A stretch of DNA of 64,000 nucleotides from GCA-2737665 sp044344795 (GTDB taxonomy: Bacteria > Bacteroidota > Bacteroidia > Palsa-965): assembly GCA_044344795.1 (NCBI GenBank), contig JBIJCF010000001.1, positions 62,001-126,000 on the forward strand, written 5' to 3'. A model generated the notes under the pieces. The model did not search any database, was not told where the DNA came from, and saw only the letters and a list, made by a program, of their open reading frames with translations. The translations under genes were made by a program, and so were the position numbers. Of this stretch, positions 1 through 8,351 are shown piece by piece. How positions within the stretch are numbered: the stretch's first letter is position 1; each line of letters opens with the position of its first letter.

Positions 1-642
1 GAAAACGTGTACGATTCCACGATGGGAATTGACATTTACGACAAGCTGATCAAACAGATGGGTGGAGATTCCATTCGTTATACTCCTAAAGGTTATGTCT
101 GTCAGGGAAACTGGGAAGATTATTACAAAAGCGGAGCTGTAATTCACCTAGGATATTACGTGGACGGACAATTACAGAGCTTCAAAAATTTCTACGAAAA
201 CGGACAGGTTGAACGCGAGTTTAAATCGTTGGATTATACGCGTTATCAAATGGTGTTGTATTATCCCGATGGAAAAGTTCGCTCTGATATTATTTACTAT
301 CAAGGTGAACCTCAAATCACGAAAGAATATTTCCCGAACGGGAATCCTGAAATACTGGAAGAGTTTGCCAAGAAAAACGAATATCTGATGTACAGAACGT
401 TGTATTTTGAAAACAACAAGATGCAAAGTGATACCAGATTAGTGGATCTCAAGAAAAAACGTTATTCGCATAAAGAATACCACGAGACCGGGAATTTGAT
501 GGAAGAAGGAACACTCGTGTATTACGAAGAAGTGGACAACTTCCTGAAAGAAGGTACATGGAAAGTGTACGATGAAAACGGAAAACAAATTGCAACGCAA
601 GTATGGTCGCGTGGGCAATTAGCGGAAGAAAAGAAGTTGTAG
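1..642 (+). CDS. MORN/YwqK-like repeat protein (5' end cut by window)
   Basis: At least five short repeats of the form Y-(Y/F)-x-x-G-K/Q followed by a hydrophobic strand are visible (for example YVDGQLQSF, YYPDGKVRS, YFPNGNPEI, YHETGNLME, VYDENGKQI). This is the toxin_YwqK / MORN_2 repeat pattern, common in Bacteroidota proteins of unknown role. The frame is open to base 1 and the GTG at base 7 is not a convincing start, so the gene most likely begins outside the window. It ends two bases before the hisE remnant on the other strand. Repeats are seen directly; no specific function can be assigned. Confidence 0.75.
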   Translation, partial: ENVYDSTMGIDIYDKLIKQMGGDSIRYTPKGYVCQGNWEDYYKSGAVIHLGYYVDGQLQSFKNFYENGQVEREFKSLDYTRYQMVLYYPDGKVRSDIIYYQGEPQITKEYFPNGNPEILEEFAKKNEYLMYRTLYFENNKMQSDTRLVDLKKKRYSHKEYHETGNLMEEGTLVYYEEVDNFLKEGTWKVYDENGKQIATQVWSRGQLAEEKKL

Positions 643-687
643 TTATTTCTTGTGGCGCAACTTCAATACGTCGATAACTTCATCCAA
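643..687 (-). pseudogene. Remnant of a hisE 3' end
   Basis: Read on the minus strand this stretch encodes DLLDEVIDVLKLRHKK followed by a stop, almost the same as the last residues of the intact hisIE at 6194 (RLDDVIEVLKLRHKK, stop). The two DNA copies match at 39 of 44 bases from the stop codon inward. The reading frame upstream runs into two stop codons at the end of the next gene, so there is no complete gene. It is a leftover or duplicated end of hisE, separated from the intact copy by a 5.5-kb block of secreted-protein genes and palindromes. Confidence 0.75.
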
Positions 688-711
688 TAAATCAGTCCCA
701 CAATTCAATCA

Positions 712-1203
712 TTACTTCTTCACCATCGGTGCGTGCAGCAATTCCTGTGTGCTGCGAATTTGAATGAGATATAAACCCGCCTGCAAATTTCGAACATCCA
801 ACTGCTGCGTCCATTCAGTTTCTGTGATGGTTGTGAACGATTCTTGCCACACCACTTGACCCAAAGTATTGATAATACTGATGTGTAATTCTGGATCGGG
901 AAAACGAACTACGAGTTGCGCGTCCGTTGAAGCCGGGTTAGGCATCACATTCACCTGCATGCGCGAAACGACAGCAGGTGTTTGCATACGCAATCCCGAG
1001 TTGCTTTGTACAACAACATGTTGGCTTGTACCTGCGGATGTGGAGTCGTTTTCTGCAGTGTAACTCACCATTTCTGTTGGTGCTTCATTAAAGTACTCTA
1101 CCGACAATAGCGCAGTGCTTGTTTGCAGCGAATCGGTGTACGTTTGTGCACCCAGAGAGGCACACAAGAGAACCGTAAATAAAAAAGCAATAGGTTTTAT
1201 CAT
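712..1203 (-). CDS. Small secreted protein with type IX (type A) C-terminal sorting domain
   Basis: This 163-residue protein has an N-terminal signal peptide (MIKPIAFLFTVLLCASLGAQ) and, from about residue 84, a Por-secretion C-terminal sorting domain: VNVMPNPAS, a strand, then ISIINTLGQVV, and an ending of the form LQAGLYLIQIRS...MVKK. About half of the mature protein is the sorting domain; the remaining 60 residues have no recognisable fold. It is the last gene of a three-gene operon and starts two bases after the stop of the gene before it. It should be exported by Sec, then by the type IX machinery at 21.6-29.8 kb, and be anchored or released at the cell surface. The cargo function is unknown. 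Confidence 0.82.
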   Translation of the reverse strand: MIKPIAFLFTVLLCASLGAQTYTDSLQTSTALLSVEYFNEAPTEMVSYTAENDSTSAGTSQHVVVQSNSGLRMQTPAVVSRMQVNVMPNPASTDAQLVVRFPDPELHISIINTLGQVVWQESFTTITETEWTQQLDVRNLQAGLYLIQIRSTQELLHAPMVKK

Positions 1204-1205
1204 AA

Positions 1206-2690
1206 TTAATTCGCCGTTAAAAATACTTTTTCACGTTTCACTTCACCGTTTTCGAAAAGGACTTGAATGATGTAGATGCCGGTGGTATTCGGTTTGTAGT
1301 TGAGTTGCATAGGTAATTTATTTTCGTAAATATTTTTTCCCATGATATCAAATACCGTTAACGTTATTGGCTGACACGTGCTATTTACATTGTCCCAAAA
1401 TTGGGGAGTCAACACTGAAAACTTAGTAGCGCAAATTGATGTGATTTCATCTGTAGCAAGTGGAGGAAAAGCAATCCTGTAAAAACTCGCGTTCATGCCG
1501 CCAAAACCGGTTGAATAAATTACTGCATCCGGAGTAATTGCAATCAACTCTCCTTGCGATGTGTTGTTTACAGAATCAATAATAGTAATTGAATCAATAG
1601 AATTGAAAGTATAAGTATATCGCACTATATGATGTGCCCTGCCGACCGCCGATGGCAGAGATTGAGAAAGAAAAAGGTAGCCGTTGCGTCCGTCTATTTC
1701 AGATATTATTGAAACTAAATTAGGCTTCGTGAAAGAATCAACTACAGTATTTAAATTTAAATCAGCCTTATAAATATGAAATGCAGAGCTAGCAGTTAGC
1801 CCATCTTTACCAACGTAAAACATATAGTTTCCATCTTCAGTAATAAAACCATCGTCGATGATCGTTGATGTTACTCTGTTTACTTCTTGATATATGCCAG
1901 AAGAAGCATCATATTTAACGATGCGATTACGCCCTAACGAAGATGTTGGTTTGACAGAAAAGACAGCAGCCCCGTTTGCCGACTGGCCCCAGAGTTGAAC
2001 AGTCTCGTTAGTCGGATAATATGGAATAGTATCATCCACGATTCTTAGTCCAGCAGCGTTGTATGTTAACACTACGACATCATGACCTTGAGTTGCATTA
2101 CTCGTAGTTAAAAGTGTTAATCGTGCCGTATTTTCGTTATACTGCATGAGGTATGAATTGGCAGGAAGTGAGTCCGTCCAATATATAGCCCCAGTGTTCA
2201 GATTCCTTCGTTGTAACACGCGCATTGAATTGATTGCGCTCACTAGATAGTACGTTGTATCACTGCATATTATTGTATTAAGTGTTGGATATGATAACCG
2301 TAAGACTGTGTCCCAAGCCGTATGATTATATTTGATGATGCCACCGGGTGTTGCGCTATTCAGTGTACCATCTAAGTATCCTGTGCTTAATGCAAAATTC
2401 GAACGCTTACTAATTCCTGTAACAAAACTGGGAAAATAGTTGTAACACGTATCTGATGACCATTCGAAACAATAATTGGTGTCTCCTGTAGCTATGGCAT
2501 AAGAAATGAACATCGGTCGGTCATAACCACAATTAGGATTAGAAAAATTCCCGATTGTGATAAGAGCAGAATCCAAACGAAATATAGAAGTTGGGGTATA
2601 ACCGCTTTTTGTTTGCTGCCATGTTATACTCTGTGCTAGACAAATGTGGCAAATCAACAAGTTTAATACTCCCAAAAAAAGTTTTTTCAT
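1206..2690 (-). CDS. Secreted beta-propeller-like protein with type IX sorting domain
   Basis: 494 residues with a clear signal peptide (MKKLFLGVLNLLICHICLAQ). The body has repeated strand-rich segments without a catalytic motif, consistent with a propeller-like or adhesin-like surface protein. The last 70 residues form a type A C-terminal sorting domain (TLTVFDIMGKNIYEN, then NTTGIYIIQVLFENGE, ending KVFLTAN). It lies 5 bases downstream of the 979-residue gene and 2 bases upstream of the 163-residue gene, so the three are probably cotranscribed. The domain at the C-terminus is convincing; the role of the body is not known. Confidence 0.82.
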   Translation of the reverse strand: MKKLFLGVLNLLICHICLAQSITWQQTKSGYTPTSIFRLDSALITIGNFSNPNCGYDRPMFISYAIATGDTNYCFEWSSDTCYNYFPSFVTGISKRSNFALSTGYLDGTLNSATPGGIIKYNHTAWDTVLRLSYPTLNTIICSDTTYYLVSAINSMRVLQRRNLNTGAIYWTDSLPANSYLMQYNENTARLTLLTTSNATQGHDVVVLTYNAAGLRIVDDTIPYYPTNETVQLWGQSANGAAVFSVKPTSSLGRNRIVKYDASSGIYQEVNRVTSTIIDDGFITEDGNYMFYVGKDGLTASSAFHIYKADLNLNTVVDSFTKPNLVSIISEIDGRNGYLFLSQSLPSAVGRAHHIVRYTYTFNSIDSITIIDSVNNTSQGELIAITPDAVIYSTGFGGMNASFYRIAFPPLATDEITSICATKFSVLTPQFWDNVNSTCQPITLTVFDIMGKNIYENKLPMQLNYKPNTTGIYIIQVLFENGEVKREKVFLTAN

Positions 2691-2695
2691 CGATT

Positions 2696-5635
2696 TTAGT
2701 TAAGTGTATAAACAGTAATCTTGTAGGTAACACCGGAAACAAACGGAGTTTCAATTATGCCAGAAACTACGCCAGAGAAGTATGAAATACCCTGTGAATT
2801 AGCGACTACAGTGATTGGAACACATTGGTCAATTGTTTCGCCATTTGCATATTCTATTTGTACATGAACAAGAATTTCATCGTTATTGTACAGAACTGTA
2901 TTGTTTTGGAATGGGGCGAAAATATCATATTCCTGAGTCAGTGCATAGCAGTTTAGCTCTAATATTACTGCACCTAAGTTGGAGTATGAGTTGGGTGTGC
3001 AAGGTGTCGGATTGGTTGAAGCATAACAAGTACGCACATTTGCAGCATTAGCCTCGCTGGAAGCGGTTGCCAATAAAGCAAAGTCAATTTTATTATCTAA
3101 CCAATAACTTGTAAGATCAGTCAAATTGCTTGATAGCATTATGTTTTGATTTTGAGTGCTTGTTAAACCAAGAGTTCGCACAGCACAAGTGGTAAATGGA
3201 CCTGGTTTTTCACGCACATTGTCTGCGAGTCTTAAAATGGTTTCAGCTGAATCGCAGAATGGCCCAGAAATGTAATCAGGCGTAATATGAGAAAGGGCAA
3301 AATTTAAATCAGGCCCCATCGTGAAATAAATTCCATATCCGGTTGAATAATAGAAATAGTAAGGAAAATCATAGAATGGAACTATTACCTGATACACTCC
3401 GCCTTGGGCTAATTCAAATGGTTGGTCAATACTAGGATGCCCCGAGAAGTAATTCGCGTAATTGCACAAGGTCATTGACCACCCATAATTCCCCGAGTAA
3501 TTATTGAAAATTGGTTCTTCATAAATATTAAGCAAACGGAAACGAAGCGCATCAGCTCCCAACGCGGTATTAGTATAGTGGTAACCGTAGTTGTATCCCG
3601 GTAAAGCATAAACTATGGCATAGGCCTCCATTTGATTGCCGGTAACTGTATAGTATTGAGGTGGGTTGTTTAGACCATCACCCGTGCTTATGTAGCACCA
3701 TGCTTCAGGAATTCCTGAAGTAGTGGGCGAATTGGTAGGACTTCCTTCACCTATGTATATTCCAATTTCGTGGTCCTGATTACTATTATTCGTCCAATTG
3801 GTATTGGGGATGAATTGATGTATACTCTGGCTACAGGCATCGCAGTCGTATGCTGTATACTCACAAATACAATACCTTAACTCCACTCTATGCATCTGCC
3901 AAGGCGCAGGCACTGCTATAATATTCCAACTCGGGAAACTTAAAGCATTACTTTTAGTTAAGGTACCGTTGGTGGTGGTTACTACATTAAACGGATAGTC
4001 TAATTCCAAGTAAGTGTATGCAATGGGTGGTGTGGCGTTAATAAATGTGGTATCAGCAAACGCATAATAGTTGTCCACATACAGCATGGGATTCATTTTG
4101 CTCAGCTTATAATACAAACGCTTGATGCCTATTTGTGTCCAGGTTATACTGTCCGCCCAGTTGAAGCCGGCTGCTATAGCGGCATCCATCTCTTGTTCTA
4201 TAAAAATGGAGTCACGCGCGCAAGCGGCAATCAGCATGCGCACGCTGGTTTGTGCAAAGCTGTCCACTACCATGCCAATGCGGTTGTGTATAATTTCTTT
4301 TACCGCCGTATTGGTGCGCAATGGCAAACAACCTACGGCCAACATTTTTAACGTTTGCTGAATAGCTTTTTGGTTTACACCAAAACGGTTGAGTTTGGAA
4401 ACGGCCGCATGATATGTTGTGTTGACATTTTCTGCATCGTACGCCAACAACACATTACCCATGGGATCTACATCTATATTAGACGACTTGGTGTGCACAC
4501 CTTCCAGCGGTGTTGGTCGATGCGTGTGCTGTGCATTTCCATTGGCACTGCGATACAACAATACAAAAGCAGAAGTTGTATCGTTTACTACATGTCCTGT
4601 AACGGGTACAATTACCGAACCTTCATGCATGCGCACATCTGTCGGGTAGTCATCCAATCCTTCATTACCCGAAAATACTTGATACCAATTGGTAGCGCCG
4701 CTTGTTAAAATGCTCAAGGTTATCACATCTTTGGGCGCGTCCTCAGTTTGTGTGAATCCCGCTACTGCTATGGTGTCGGCATTGAAGTGAATGTATAAGC
4801 CGCGATCTTCTCCTTCGGTATCATAAGTATTCACCCACTTTTTTGTACCTGATGTACTGTATTTGCTGGTAAAAATTTTAGTGTTAGAGCTTTGTGTATA
4901 ACAGCCGGTGCTGAAAACATTTCCGGTCAAATCGGTACATACACCGTAAGCTATATCTACACCCGCATTGGTTTGCAAATTGGCAGTCCATGCTGAGGTG
5001 ATGTTTTTGTTGTACGCATGCAGAATCGCATCGTAGTTTCCTCCGTCGTCCATATAGCCGCACGCAAACGATTTGCCTGTTTCGTCAAATGCTACATCCA
5101 AGTATCGTACAGCAGCTTCGCCACCGTTGTAGTAGGCACTGTTCAACACACTACCGGAATTGGCGCTAACGCTAATCACCAATCCTTTTTCCTGACCGCT
5201 GAGTGTGGAAGAACCTACAATCACCAATGTATCGTTGCGCAACGCGAAAGCCGAAATTACTTCACGGGAAGAAGAGCTTTGTTTTAATTCAGTAAACCAC
5301 AACTGATCGCCGGTGGAATCGACTTTTGCGATGAATCCATGTCCATCGTAATGACCAAGAATGTAATTATTGAATTTTAAATCGATGATAACATCAACAA
5401 CAGTTTCTGTTTTATCATAAATTACGGTTGTCCAACGTGTTGCTCCTTGCGGGGTTAATGCTTTTACTACCACATTGGTGTCGCCGGAATCATCGTTGGT
5501 GTACGCCATCACGACTCCACCAATGGCGTCTGCTCTTACTACTACTTGCGGGCGATCCAAGAGCATATTGTTTTCTTGCTCCGCTTTCCAGAGTTGCTCA
5601 TATTGCGCTTGTGATGTACTTGATATCAGCAGCAT
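2696..5635 (-). CDS. Large secreted protein with N-terminal propeller-type repeats, no visible sorting domain
   Basis: 979 residues. Residues about 20-400 are repeats of the SBBP/propeller kind (blocks such as LDVAFDETGKSFACGYMDDG and VCTDLTGNVFSTGCY). The C-terminal half is rich in Tyr, Trp and Cys (CICEYTAYDCDACSQ) and not recognisable. The annotated ATG gives a short signal-like sequence (MLLISSTSQAQ). The frame stays open upstream through codons reading GRFNAVLLF, which would make a better signal peptide, but no standard start codon lies there, so the start or the 5' end is doubtful. Unlike its two operon partners it lacks the C-terminal sorting domain. First gene of the operon; surface or periplasmic location is inferred. 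Confidence 0.72.
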   Translation of the reverse strand: MLLISSTSQAQYEQLWKAEQENNMLLDRPQVVVRADAIGGVVMAYTNDDSGDTNVVVKALTPQGATRWTTVIYDKTETVVDVIIDLKFNNYILGHYDGHGFIAKVDSTGDQLWFTELKQSSSSREVISAFALRNDTLVIVGSSTLSGQEKGLVISVSANSGSVLNSAYYNGGEAAVRYLDVAFDETGKSFACGYMDDGGNYDAILHAYNKNITSAWTANLQTNAGVDIAYGVCTDLTGNVFSTGCYTQSSNTKIFTSKYSTSGTKKWVNTYDTEGEDRGLYIHFNADTIAVAGFTQTEDAPKDVITLSILTSGATNWYQVFSGNEGLDDYPTDVRMHEGSVIVPVTGHVVNDTTSAFVLLYRSANGNAQHTHRPTPLEGVHTKSSNIDVDPMGNVLLAYDAENVNTTYHAAVSKLNRFGVNQKAIQQTLKMLAVGCLPLRTNTAVKEIIHNRIGMVVDSFAQTSVRMLIAACARDSIFIEQEMDAAIAAGFNWADSITWTQIGIKRLYYKLSKMNPMLYVDNYYAFADTTFINATPPIAYTYLELDYPFNVVTTTNGTLTKSNALSFPSWNIIAVPAPWQMHRVELRYCICEYTAYDCDACSQSIHQFIPNTNWTNNSNQDHEIGIYIGEGSPTNSPTTSGIPEAWCYISTGDGLNNPPQYYTVTGNQMEAYAIVYALPGYNYGYHYTNTALGADALRFRLLNIYEEPIFNNYSGNYGWSMTLCNYANYFSGHPSIDQPFELAQGGVYQVIVPFYDFPYYFYYSTGYGIYFTMGPDLNFALSHITPDYISGPFCDSAETILRLADNVREKPGPFTTCAVRTLGLTSTQNQNIMLSSNLTDLTSYWLDNKIDFALLATASSEANAANVRTCYASTNPTPCTPNSYSNLGAVILELNCYALTQEYDIFAPFQNNTVLYNNDEILVHVQIEYANGETIDQCVPITVVANSQGISYFSGVVSGIIETPFVSGVTYKITVYTLN

Positions 5636-5647
5636 GAACAGCAGGAC

Positions 5648-5661
5648 GGCGTTAAAACGCC
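5648..5661. repeat. Short hairpin GGCGTT-AA-AACGCC
   Basis: Perfect 6-bp inverted repeat with a 2-base centre, immediately upstream of the start of the 979-residue gene. It is of the size of REP-like elements; no other copy was seen in this window. Confidence 0.5.
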
Positions 5662-6051
5662 CTAAGTAAGTATGTATGTAAGTAAGTACTCATGTGGGTT
5701 TATTTGTACGCAATATAAGTTAAACGGTTGCTACAAGTCAAGGTGATTTTTCACGTCAAAATCACGTGATTTTTCCCGGAAGGGACATGAAAGTCAATGA
5801 TGGCAAGGATTTGCAAGGGTGCAAAGAAATTTGGCTGAGGGGTAATTTTAACAAAATTCTAATGTGTTTCTAATTGAGATATAATTCAAATATCTGTTGT
5901 GCTTGAAAATTCAATCGATGAAAATAGCGGTTTGCGGGAGATAGGGTTATTTCAGCAACGGATTGGTGTTGTTGGAAAATTTGCAGTTGATGTTGGAAAA
6001 TTTGTATCCGCAAGAAAATTTTCACGCCATAGTTTTGTGCAAATAAAATTT

Positions 6052-6077
6052 CAGTCTACGATTTAAATCGTAGACTG
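6052..6077. repeat. 26-base perfect palindrome
   Basis: The left arm is CAGTCTACGATTT and the right arm is its exact reverse complement. It could form a hairpin or cruciform; it lies 117 bases downstream of the hisIE stop and could act as a transcription end or be a REP-like element. It has no T-run after either arm, so a simple intrinsic terminator is unlikely. Confidence 0.6.
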
Positions 6078-6122
6078 CGGTATAAAAATGGCGAAGTTGT
6101 ATGCGCTTAATTGTATTGTGCA

Positions 6123-6191
6123 ACTCCTAACGGAGTCGATATGTGCGTGTAACCGAGGTACAGTTGCACGGCTTGGACTCCTAACGGAGTC
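6123..6191. repeat. Two copies of an ACTCC-TAAC-GGAGT hairpin
   Basis: Copies at 6123-6136 and 6176-6191 share the same stem and the same TAAC loop; the second has one extra stem pair (GACTCC/GGAGTC) and is followed by TTTTA two bases before the hisIE stop codon. Identical stem, loop and close spacing show they are copies of one short repeat family, similar in form to REP elements; no transposase lies in this window. Confidence 0.6.
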
Positions 6192-6193
6192 TT

Positions 6194-6796
6194 TTATTTC
6201 TTGTGCCGTAACTTCAAGACCTCGATAACATCATCCAGACGATATCCTTTTGCCGTTAGTAATACCAAATAGTGGTACATCAAATCAGCAGCTTCATTCA
6301 GAAAAAGTTCCTTGTTGTTGTCTTTCGATTCTATCACCAACTCAACGGCCTCTTCACCAACCTTCTGCGCTACTTTATTAATTCCTTTCGAAAGCAATTG
6401 TGCAGTATACGATGAATCGGGTGCAGCGTTAACGCGACTTTGAATTACTCGTCCCAATTCCTGCAAAAAATAACCTTCATTGACTTCATTCCAACAAGTT
6501 GCAGCACCGGTATGACAAGTTGGTCCGTGTGGTTGTACTTTAATTAAAATAGAATCTGCATCGCAATCCAAATGAACGGATACCACTTTCAAAACATTTC
6601 CGCTTTCTTCTCCTTTAGTCCATAAGCGCTGTTTCGAACGACTGTAGAAGGTCACCAAACCTTTGTTGATCGTTTCTGCGTAAGAGTCTTTGTTCATGAA
6701 ACCTTGCATCAATACTACGCGCGTGTCGGCATCCTGAATAATTGCCGGTAACAGACCACCCGGATCTTTACTGAAGTTTGGTTGAGGCGTTGTCAT
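6194..6796 (-). CDS. hisIE: Bifunctional phosphoribosyl-AMP cyclohydrolase / phosphoribosyl-ATP pyrophosphatase
   Basis: This 200-residue protein performs the second and third steps of histidine synthesis. Residues 1-105 are the HisI cyclohydrolase, with metal-binding DCDAD at 77-81 and the zinc-site motif GPTCHTG at 91-97 plus Cys101. Residues 110-200 are the HisE pyrophosphohydrolase (KVGEEAVELVIESK at 145-158 and EAADLMYHYLVLL at 168-180). Length and order match the fused family. It is the last gene of the trpG-hisH-hisA-hisF unit, starting directly at the stop of the hydrolase gene. A near copy of its last 15 codons is found at 643-687. Confidence 0.95.
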   Translation of the reverse strand: MTTPQPNFSKDPGGLLPAIIQDADTRVVLMQGFMNKDSYAETINKGLVTFYSRSKQRLWTKGEESGNVLKVVSVHLDCDADSILIKVQPHGPTCHTGAATCWNEVNEGYFLQELGRVIQSRVNAAPDSSYTAQLLSKGINKVAQKVGEEAVELVIESKDNNKELFLNEAADLMYHYLVLLTAKGYRLDDVIEVLKLRHKK

Positions 6797-7690
6797 TTAT
6801 TCTGTAATGAATTCTAGTAAACGATTGCTATATGCTGAAAATCCTGCCACCACAGGAACATCGCCGTGGTCTGCTCCTGAAACCAAATAAGAATACTTCG
6901 GATTGCCTTTGCTGTTATCAAACACAACTTGTCCGTGAGTGGTATAATTCAAGAAATTATCAGCAGTACCATGCATCCACAATAACGGCTGATTGCATAA
7001 CTTAATTTCTTCCGCGTTATCAATTTTCAGATTAGTAAAATAAGAACCCGGCATTGCCAACTGTGTTCCATCTTCACCCATAACAGCAGCAGAACCAAAC
7101 GGGGCCTCTAAAATTATTTTCGAAGGACGCATACTTCTCGGATGTGCCGATAATTCGACTGCAGGGGCACTTCCCATACTGAAACCATACACTACAAGTC
7201 TTGCATTCGACAACCCATTTGTCTTCAACCAATTCATCGCCGCGTCAACATCAGCATACAAACCCTCTTCAGTTGGTGTACCTTCCGATCGTCCAAAGCC
7301 ACGATAATCGAGCATTAGAACACCATAACGGTGCTTACTTCCGGTATGCGCCAACAGCTTCGCACGTTGCCAATAAAAGTCCATGTGCCATTTATTGCCA
7401 TGACAATAAAGTATCACTGTATCTGTATTGATGCGATTGATGTCTCCCAAATAGACAGCATAAATAGTAGTTGGTGAACTTTCGCCCGGCGCTTGAGAAG
7501 CCAGCGTAAATTCATGAATCATGCTGTCCTGAATTTTGTACGTTTCATCCAAAATGAAATCCTGCTCACCGGTATAATTATCGCGTTCGTAACGCTCCAG
7601 TTTATCGGTGGTGTTATACAACATCGAATCCAAACGAAGGCAGGAACTACCTGTTATGGCTAATGCAAAAACTAGAATTAATGTTCTCAT
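6797..7690 (-). CDS. Alpha/beta-hydrolase lipoprotein
   Basis: Serine hydrolase of the BAAT/DUF-type alpha/beta fold, anchored as a lipoprotein. The chosen ATG at 7690 gives MRTLILVFALAITGSSC, a lipoprotein signal with Cys17; the open frame extends 18 codons further, but that part overlaps the preceding gene. The nucleophile elbow is GFSMGSAP, the oxyanion strand is LYCHGNKWH, and the likely acid and His are in HGTADNF and GADHGDVP. The closest recognisable relatives are ABHD13/Bem46-like peptidase-fold hydrolases. It is inserted between hisF and hisIE, with no spacer on either side, and has no evident role in histidine synthesis. The substrate is unknown. Confidence 0.82.
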   Translation of the reverse strand: MRTLILVFALAITGSSCLRLDSMLYNTTDKLERYERDNYTGEQDFILDETYKIQDSMIHEFTLASQAPGESSPTTIYAVYLGDINRINTDTVILYCHGNKWHMDFYWQRAKLLAHTGSKHRYGVLMLDYRGFGRSEGTPTEEGLYADVDAAMNWLKTNGLSNARLVVYGFSMGSAPAVELSAHPRSMRPSKIILEAPFGSAAVMGEDGTQLAMPGSYFTNLKIDNAEEIKLCNQPLLWMHGTADNFLNYTTHGQVVFDNSKGNPKYSYLVSGADHGDVPVVAGFSAYSNRLLEFITE

Positions 7691-7691
7691 G

Positions 7692-8351
7692 TTAAAACAA
7701 TCTGTAAATACCGAAATAAAGTCCGAATGCACCATTGCCGGCAAGTCCTACGTAATCCACGACGTTAGGCGTGTTTTTCGTGAACGGGGCAATTGATTTT
7801 AGTTCATATTGAAACATCCACTTCTCACTTTGCTTACGATATCCCAAATGAAATGCAGGCAACAACTTGGTTGGCTGTTCTACCTCATGCGAACGTTGTT
7901 TAGCAAATTCCACCCAAGCATCCGCACCCGCATACAACATTCCACCGCGAGAGCCCACATAACGATAAGCATTAAACCCAAGCTGCGGCCATAACTTCCG
8001 ATTCCATTCCCATCGATCAATAGCCATGATTAAACCGAAATTCATGCTTATTCCGAATGTATCCTTTTCCCACACCGACCAACACGCGCCGGCATCAGCC
8101 TGAAAAGTTCCAAACGCCAATGATGTGGTGTGTAAATTACCATAAACCGTGAAGCCCGTATCGAGTCCATAGCCATAGCCAACCGTTGTCATAGGCACGG
8201 GAATCACAGCACCACTGAACTTAATGGTTGGTCCACCAAACGAGGCATTGACGGCGTGTTGACCAACTTCAAGCGGGCGTACGTAACGCGTTGGAGCGCA
8301 CTGAGCAAAAATTACAGCTACTGAAACAGCAACTATATACAACCATTTCAT
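7692..8351 (-). CDS. Outer-membrane lipoprotein of unknown function, beta-rich
   Basis: 219 residues. The N-terminus MKWLYIVAVSVAVIFAQC has a lipobox-like end with Cys18. The rest is strand-rich and Gly/aromatic-rich (for example VGYGYGLDTGFTVYGNL, and FGLYFGIYRLF at the end), the pattern of a small outer-membrane beta-barrel or barrel-like protein. It overlaps hisF by four bases (ATGA) and ends one base before the hydrolase gene, so it is translated within the histidine unit. I do not recognise the family; the link with the hydrolase may be functional, because both are lipoproteins next to each other. Confidence 0.7.
   Translation of the reverse strand: MKWLYIVAVSVAVIFAQCAPTRYVRPLEVGQHAVNASFGGPTIKFSGAVIPVPMTTVGYGYGLDTGFTVYGNLHTTSLAFGTFQADAGACWSVWEKDTFGISMNFGLIMAIDRWEWNRKLWPQLGFNAYRYVGSRGGMLYAGADAWVEFAKQRSHEVEQPTKLLPAFHLGYRKQSEKWMFQYELKSIAPFTKNTPNVVDYVGLAGNGAFGLYFGIYRLF

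Larger units (their letters stand above)
5636..6193. other. Gene-free spacer rich in short palindromes and repeats
   Basis: No coding frame in this 558-base stretch looks real. It contains a tetranucleotide run (TAAG, TATG, TAAG pairs) at about 5663-5687, a 16-base perfect palindrome centred on TCACGTGA at 5758-5773, a 14-base direct repeat TGTTGGAAAATTTG at 5970-5983 and 5991-6004, a 26-base perfect palindrome at 6052-6077 and two copies of an ACTCC-TAAC-GGAGT hairpin. It sits between the start of the secreted-protein operon and the stop codon of hisIE. The promoter of the secreted operon is presumably here, but no clear TTTG-N19-TAnnTTTG pair was found. Confidence 0.7.

Noticed and set aside
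643..711. A small functional hisE gene at the remnant
   Set aside because: Stops occur directly upstream in frame; only the last 16 codons remain.
4122..4708. Plus-strand frames of 70-117 codons opposite the 979-residue gene
   Set aside because: They are mirror frames of a long, confident minus-strand gene with signal peptide and repeats; no family features.
6052..6077. 26-base palindrome as the intrinsic terminator of hisIE
   Set aside because: Neither arm is followed by a T-run, and it lies 117 bases beyond the stop; the ACTCC/GGAGT hairpin beside the stop is the better candidate.
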